Assembly (NCBI GenBank): GCA_030731695.1
Contig: JANQTK010000277.1
Coordinates: forward strand, 1-8,589
Origin: Polaribacter sp.
Lineage (GTDB): Bacteria; Bacteroidota; Bacteroidia; Flavobacteriales; Flavobacteriaceae
DNA: 8,589 nt
Direction: 5' to 3'
Translations under genes and position numbers: made by a program
Shown: one piece after another, positions 5,594-8,589 of the stretch
How positions within the stretch are numbered: position 1 is the first letter of the stretch
Layout of the letters: every line of letters begins with the position of its first letter
Notes under the pieces: generated by a model
Database searches by the model: none
Told to the model about the DNA's origin: nothing
The model's input: only the letters and a program-made list of their open reading frames with translations

Positions 5594-7081
5594 TTACTCA
5601 TTTCTAAGCATTCTTGTTCTGTCTTTAAGTGTGTGCTTTAGTAATATTTTGGTGCTTTCGTGAATAACCTCTGGATCATTTCGTAAATTCCAAAGGATTT
5701 CACTTGCTTTTTTTCTGGCAGATTTTGCATTTACAATAGGAAATGGATAATCAACCCCCAATTCAAAATTATTGAATTGTTGATCTAAAGGAGTCATTAA
5801 ATACGGTTCATGAATGAACGCTAAAGGCAAATTTTTCAATTCAGGAATCCATTCTTTGATGAAAGTGGCATCTTCATCATGTTCTAGACTGTTTTTTACA
5901 GGGTTGTAAATTCGGATGTTATTAATACCTGTTTCTGCTGCTTGCATTTGCAACTGAGGAAAATGAATTCCGGGTTCAAAATCTAAAAACATTTGTGATA
6001 AATGATGGGTTGCTTCCTGCCATGGTTGCCACAATATGTGTGTAAAAAAAGACACTAACAAGGAGCGCATTCTAAAATTTAAATAACCAGTTTCATTCAA
6101 ACAACGCATACTTGCATCTACCAAAGGAAATCCAGTTTTTCCTTCAATCCAAGCTGTTTTGTACTCTGTAGAAATACTTTTTTTCAATTTATGATATCCT
6201 TTATTGATACTTGCATTTTCCATAGTATGCTCCATTTCAAACTTTTGGATGAAGTGTGCTTGCCAACGCAATCTGGAGATAAAAGCACCTAAATGACGTT
6301 TGTTTTGTTCGGTTTTAACTGTTTGTGCTTTCTGAAAAACTTGTCTGATTGACAAATTTCCCCAAGCTATATAGGGTGATAATCTGCTGCTACTTTTTCT
6401 TGATAAAGCAGGTTTTGAAATATGAAACATATACTCTTTGTGTCGGTCTTCAAAGAATGAATTGGCATATTTCCATCCCATTTTTGTGCCTCCTTTTTGA
6501 AATTTTTTATTCTCAGGAGTTGACAAATCTGTAACAAAGAATGATTTTTCTAATTGATTGATTTCATCAATAGTAACTAATTTTTCTGATTGAAATTCAT
6601 TCGAAATTTGGGGCTCATTCATATAGTCTTCCCACTTTTCAAACCAATCTTCTCTGTTTAGCAACCCTCTTAAAACACCATTATTAATGTTCTCAGTCCA
6701 TTCAATAGAATAGTTTCTGCAAAATCTTTTAAATTCCTTGTCTCGATTAAAAGTGATAAGTAAACCTGTTTCTTGATGCGAAAAAACACTGTGAATGGAA
6801 TAATTATTTAAAATTTGATTGAATCCAGTTACAACTTCGGTTGTTACGCACAAAACTTTTGAATTGTAAATCGCCAAATCTTGATTCAAATCTACCAAAG
6901 ATTGTTTGATAAAATTCCAGTGACGTTCATGATAATGAACATCTTCTAGTAAAGATTTTTCAAAAACATATAAGAATAACACTCGTTTGTTAGATGATAA
7001 AGCATTGAAAATAGCCTCATTATCTTGCAAACGCAAATCGCGTTTTAGCCAAACAACCGATATTTCTTCTTTAATATGCAT
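5594..7081 (-). CDS. Divergent class I-like cryptochrome/photolyase flavoprotein
   Basis: 495 residues with the photolyase N-terminal domain (VVWLKRDLRLQDN at 9-21) and the helical FAD domain (SRLSPYIAWGNLSIRQVF at 232-249; EGKTGFPLVDASMRCLN at 313-329). It is neither a DASH cryptochrome nor a normal CPD photolyase. Ungapped alignment to E. coli numbering keeps Trp277 (Trp273) and Trp359 (Trp354), but Glu274 becomes Arg270, Trp306 becomes Lys301, Trp382 becomes Leu377 and flavin-facing Asn378 becomes His373 in the segment GIHFPQLQMQAAETGINN. RIYNPVKNSLEHD at 390-402 is typical of a bacterial photolyase-like group often annotated only as FAD-binding. DNA repair of another lesion, or signalling, are both possible. 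The ATG at 7081 overlaps the upstream gene by 11 bases, so the two are co-translated. FAD binding is confident; function is open. Confidence 0.9.
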   Translation of the reverse strand: MHIKEEISVVWLKRDLRLQDNEAIFNALSSNKRVLFLYVFEKSLLEDVHYHERHWNFIKQSLVDLNQDLAIYNSKVLCVTTEVVTGFNQILNNYSIHSVFSHQETGLLITFNRDKEFKRFCRNYSIEWTENINNGVLRGLLNREDWFEKWEDYMNEPQISNEFQSEKLVTIDEINQLEKSFFVTDLSTPENKKFQKGGTKMGWKYANSFFEDRHKEYMFHISKPALSRKSSSRLSPYIAWGNLSIRQVFQKAQTVKTEQNKRHLGAFISRLRWQAHFIQKFEMEHTMENASINKGYHKLKKSISTEYKTAWIEGKTGFPLVDASMRCLNETGYLNFRMRSLLVSFFTHILWQPWQEATHHLSQMFLDFEPGIHFPQLQMQAAETGINNIRIYNPVKNSLEHDEDATFIKEWIPELKNLPLAFIHEPYLMTPLDQQFNNFELGVDYPFPIVNAKSARKKASEILWNLRNDPEVIHESTKILLKHTLKDRTRMLRNE

Positions 7082-8589
7082 CTAAATGATTGATTATATG
7101 AGTTGCTTTTTCTTGAATGGCAGCTATTTCTGAAGCAGGCATTTTGTTTAGCAAACTGTACATCATTTTCATTCTAAAATTTGATGCCAATTGTGCTCGT
7201 TTTTCATCCAAAAAATTCCAATACAAACTATTGAAAGGACAGGCATTTTTGGTTGTTTTTTCTTTGTAATTATAATGGCAAGAATTGCAATAATTACTCA
7301 TTTTTTGAATGTAACTTCCTGAAGAAATATAGGGTTTTGTGGCAATTTTTCCTCCATCAGCAAACTGACTCATGCCTCTTGTGTTAGGCAGTTGAACCCA
7401 TTCAATAGCATCTACATAAATCCCCAAATACCAAGCATCAATTTCATCAGGATGAATCTGTGTGAGCAAGGCAAAATTTCCAGTAATCATCAAACGTTGA
7501 ATGTGATGCGCATAGCCATTATCCAATGAATTATTCACCGCATTTTTTACACAATTCATTTTGGTATTTCCTGTCCAGAAAAAGTCAGGAAGTTTGGTTT
7601 GATTATTCAGAAAATTTTCAGATTTATACGTTGGCATCAACATCCAATACATTCCACGCATGTATTCGCGCCAACCAATAATTTGACGGATAAAACCTTC
7701 TACTTGCGAAATGTCAATTTCATCTGATTTTTCACGATAAGTTTGCAACACTTTTTCGATAATTTCTTTGGGAGAAATCATTTTGGTATTCATTGCAAAA
7801 GATAATTTTGAATGAAAAAGAAAAACGGTATCTGTGTGCATGGCATCTTGATAATCACCAAAATGAATCAACAAATGTTCACAGAAATAGTCTAATTGTA
7901 CTAAAGATTGTGCTCTGTTTATAGGATATTCAAAATACTTTGCATTGATATTTCCAATGGTTTTGATACCTGCATTTTTAATTTCTTCAACAATAGTTGA
8001 AACATCATTATCAAAATTTTTTGCTGGAGGAATCAATACTTCTTGATTCCATTTTTTTCTGTTGGATTTGTCATAATTCCAAATACCACCTTCAGGTTGA
8101 TTGTTAACCATCAAAATTTGATGTTTTCTACGCATTTCGCGGTAAAAATTCTCCATCAAAAATTGTTTTTTTCCTGAGAAAAATGTGGCTAAATCTTTTC
8201 TTTCTGTGTAAAAATGTTCTGTTGAAAAAACGTTGGATGCAATGCTAATTTCACTACAAAAATCTGACAATTGTTTGTCTAATCGATATTCATCAGGTTC
8301 TTGATATTCAAAACCTTCTATATGATATTCGTCAAATAGAAGTTTTAAATTTTGAGTGAGGTTTTGACTATTTTTTGGATCGTTAATTTTTAGATAAATT
8401 ACGTTGTGATTTGCATTTTCAAGCGTCTTTGCAAAGGCTCTCATAGCTGCAAAAAATCCCACTACTTTTTGAATATGATGTGTAACATAATCCGTTTCTT
8501 GACGCATTTCGAAAAAGCAATATATTACATTTTCATCCACTTTAGAAAACCAAGAATGATTGCTATTTAATTGATCTCCAAGAAGTAAA
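7071..8589 (-). CDS. Iron-sulfur bacterial cryptochrome/photolyase (FeS-BCP, (6-4) type), 5' end cut
   Basis: The frame is open to the right edge: 16 further codons (LLLGDQLNSNHSWFSK) precede the GTG at 8540, so that GTG is internal and the true start lies outside. LGDQLN is the family's usual N-terminus. Counting from the first full codon, Cys346, Cys434, Cys437 and Cys450 reproduce the spacing (88, 3, 13) of the [4Fe-4S] ligands of Agrobacterium PhrB (350, 438, 441, 454). This offset implies only about four residues are missing. Trp338, Trp386 and Tyr387 match the PhrB electron-transfer residues, and the HH pair at 361-362 matches its active-site histidines. Relatives repair (6-4) photoproducts and carry a lumazine (DMRL) antenna. 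Other signatures are EMRQETDYVTHHIQK and SQFADGGKIATKPYISSG. It ends 11 bases inside the next photolyase-like gene. Confidence 0.95.
   Translation of the reverse strand, partial: LLLGDQLNSNHSWFSKVDENVIYCFFEMRQETDYVTHHIQKVVGFFAAMRAFAKTLENANHNVIYLKINDPKNSQNLTQNLKLLFDEYHIEGFEYQEPDEYRLDKQLSDFCSEISIASNVFSTEHFYTERKDLATFFSGKKQFLMENFYREMRRKHQILMVNNQPEGGIWNYDKSNRKKWNQEVLIPPAKNFDNDVSTIVEEIKNAGIKTIGNINAKYFEYPINRAQSLVQLDYFCEHLLIHFGDYQDAMHTDTVFLFHSKLSFAMNTKMISPKEIIEKVLQTYREKSDEIDISQVEGFIRQIIGWREYMRGMYWMLMPTYKSENFLNNQTKLPDFFWTGNTKMNCVKNAVNNSLDNGYAHHIQRLMITGNFALLTQIHPDEIDAWYLGIYVDAIEWVQLPNTRGMSQFADGGKIATKPYISSGSYIQKMSNYCNSCHYNYKEKTTKNACPFNSLYWNFLDEKRAQLASNFRMKMMYSLLNKMPASEIAAIQEKATHIINHLDAY

Noticed and set aside
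8538..8540. GTG as the start of the iron-sulfur photolyase
   Set aside because: The frame stays open upstream and encodes the family's LGDQLN N-terminus, so the gene continues past the window edge.

Overview
The window reads as a piece of a Bacteroidota chromosome, most likely Flavobacteriaceae. The DNA is AT-rich. The two best promoters match the Bacteroidota consensus (TTG, 19 bases, TAnnTTTG) rather than a sigma-70 -35/-10 pair. No gene depends on an obvious Shine-Dalgarno sequence, and a 57-residue protein belongs to the Lacal_2735 family, which I know only from flavobacteria. Family names come from recognition of the sequence, not from a search.

All twelve genes lie on the minus strand and are tightly packed, so transcription runs from right to left. 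Both window edges cut a gene. The right edge removes the first few codons of an iron-sulfur photolyase/cryptochrome, and the left edge removes about the last 20 codons of a class I CPD photolyase.

In transcription order there are two units. Unit 1 (8589 to 5594) holds the iron-sulfur bacterial cryptochrome/photolyase and an overlapping, divergent photolyase-like flavoprotein. A 90-base gap follows, containing a good promoter and a perfect 9-bp inverted repeat. Unit 2 (5503 to beyond 1) holds an unrecognised 140-residue protein, a TIGR03643/DUF2805 small protein, FolE (GTP cyclohydrolase I), two tandem paralogous small proteins of 75 and 71 residues, a short-chain dehydrogenase-like protein without its catalytic tyrosine, a glutathione/thioredoxin peroxidase, a Lacal_2735 protein, TspO, a SRPBCC-fold protein and the CPD photolyase. 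Gaps inside unit 2 are mostly -17 to +7 bases. The exceptions are 63 bases before folE and 73 bases before the 71-residue gene, where a second promoter candidate lies.

The content is that of a light and photo-oxidative damage module. Three photolyase/cryptochrome lineages cover DNA repair or light sensing, a peroxidase handles peroxides, TspO is a tetrapyrrole-binding membrane protein, and FolE feeds pterin/folate synthesis. Related sets with TIGR03643, SDR, TspO, SRPBCC and folE are known near photolyases in other bacteria, so the module as a whole is not new. The less explained parts are the 140-residue lead protein, the duplicated small proteins, the altered active-site residues of the second flavoprotein and of the SDR, and the operator-like repeat over the promoter and start codon of unit 2. 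No regulator gene, carotenoid gene, RNA gene, mobile element or CRISPR array was seen. No stretch of 300 bases lacks a gene.
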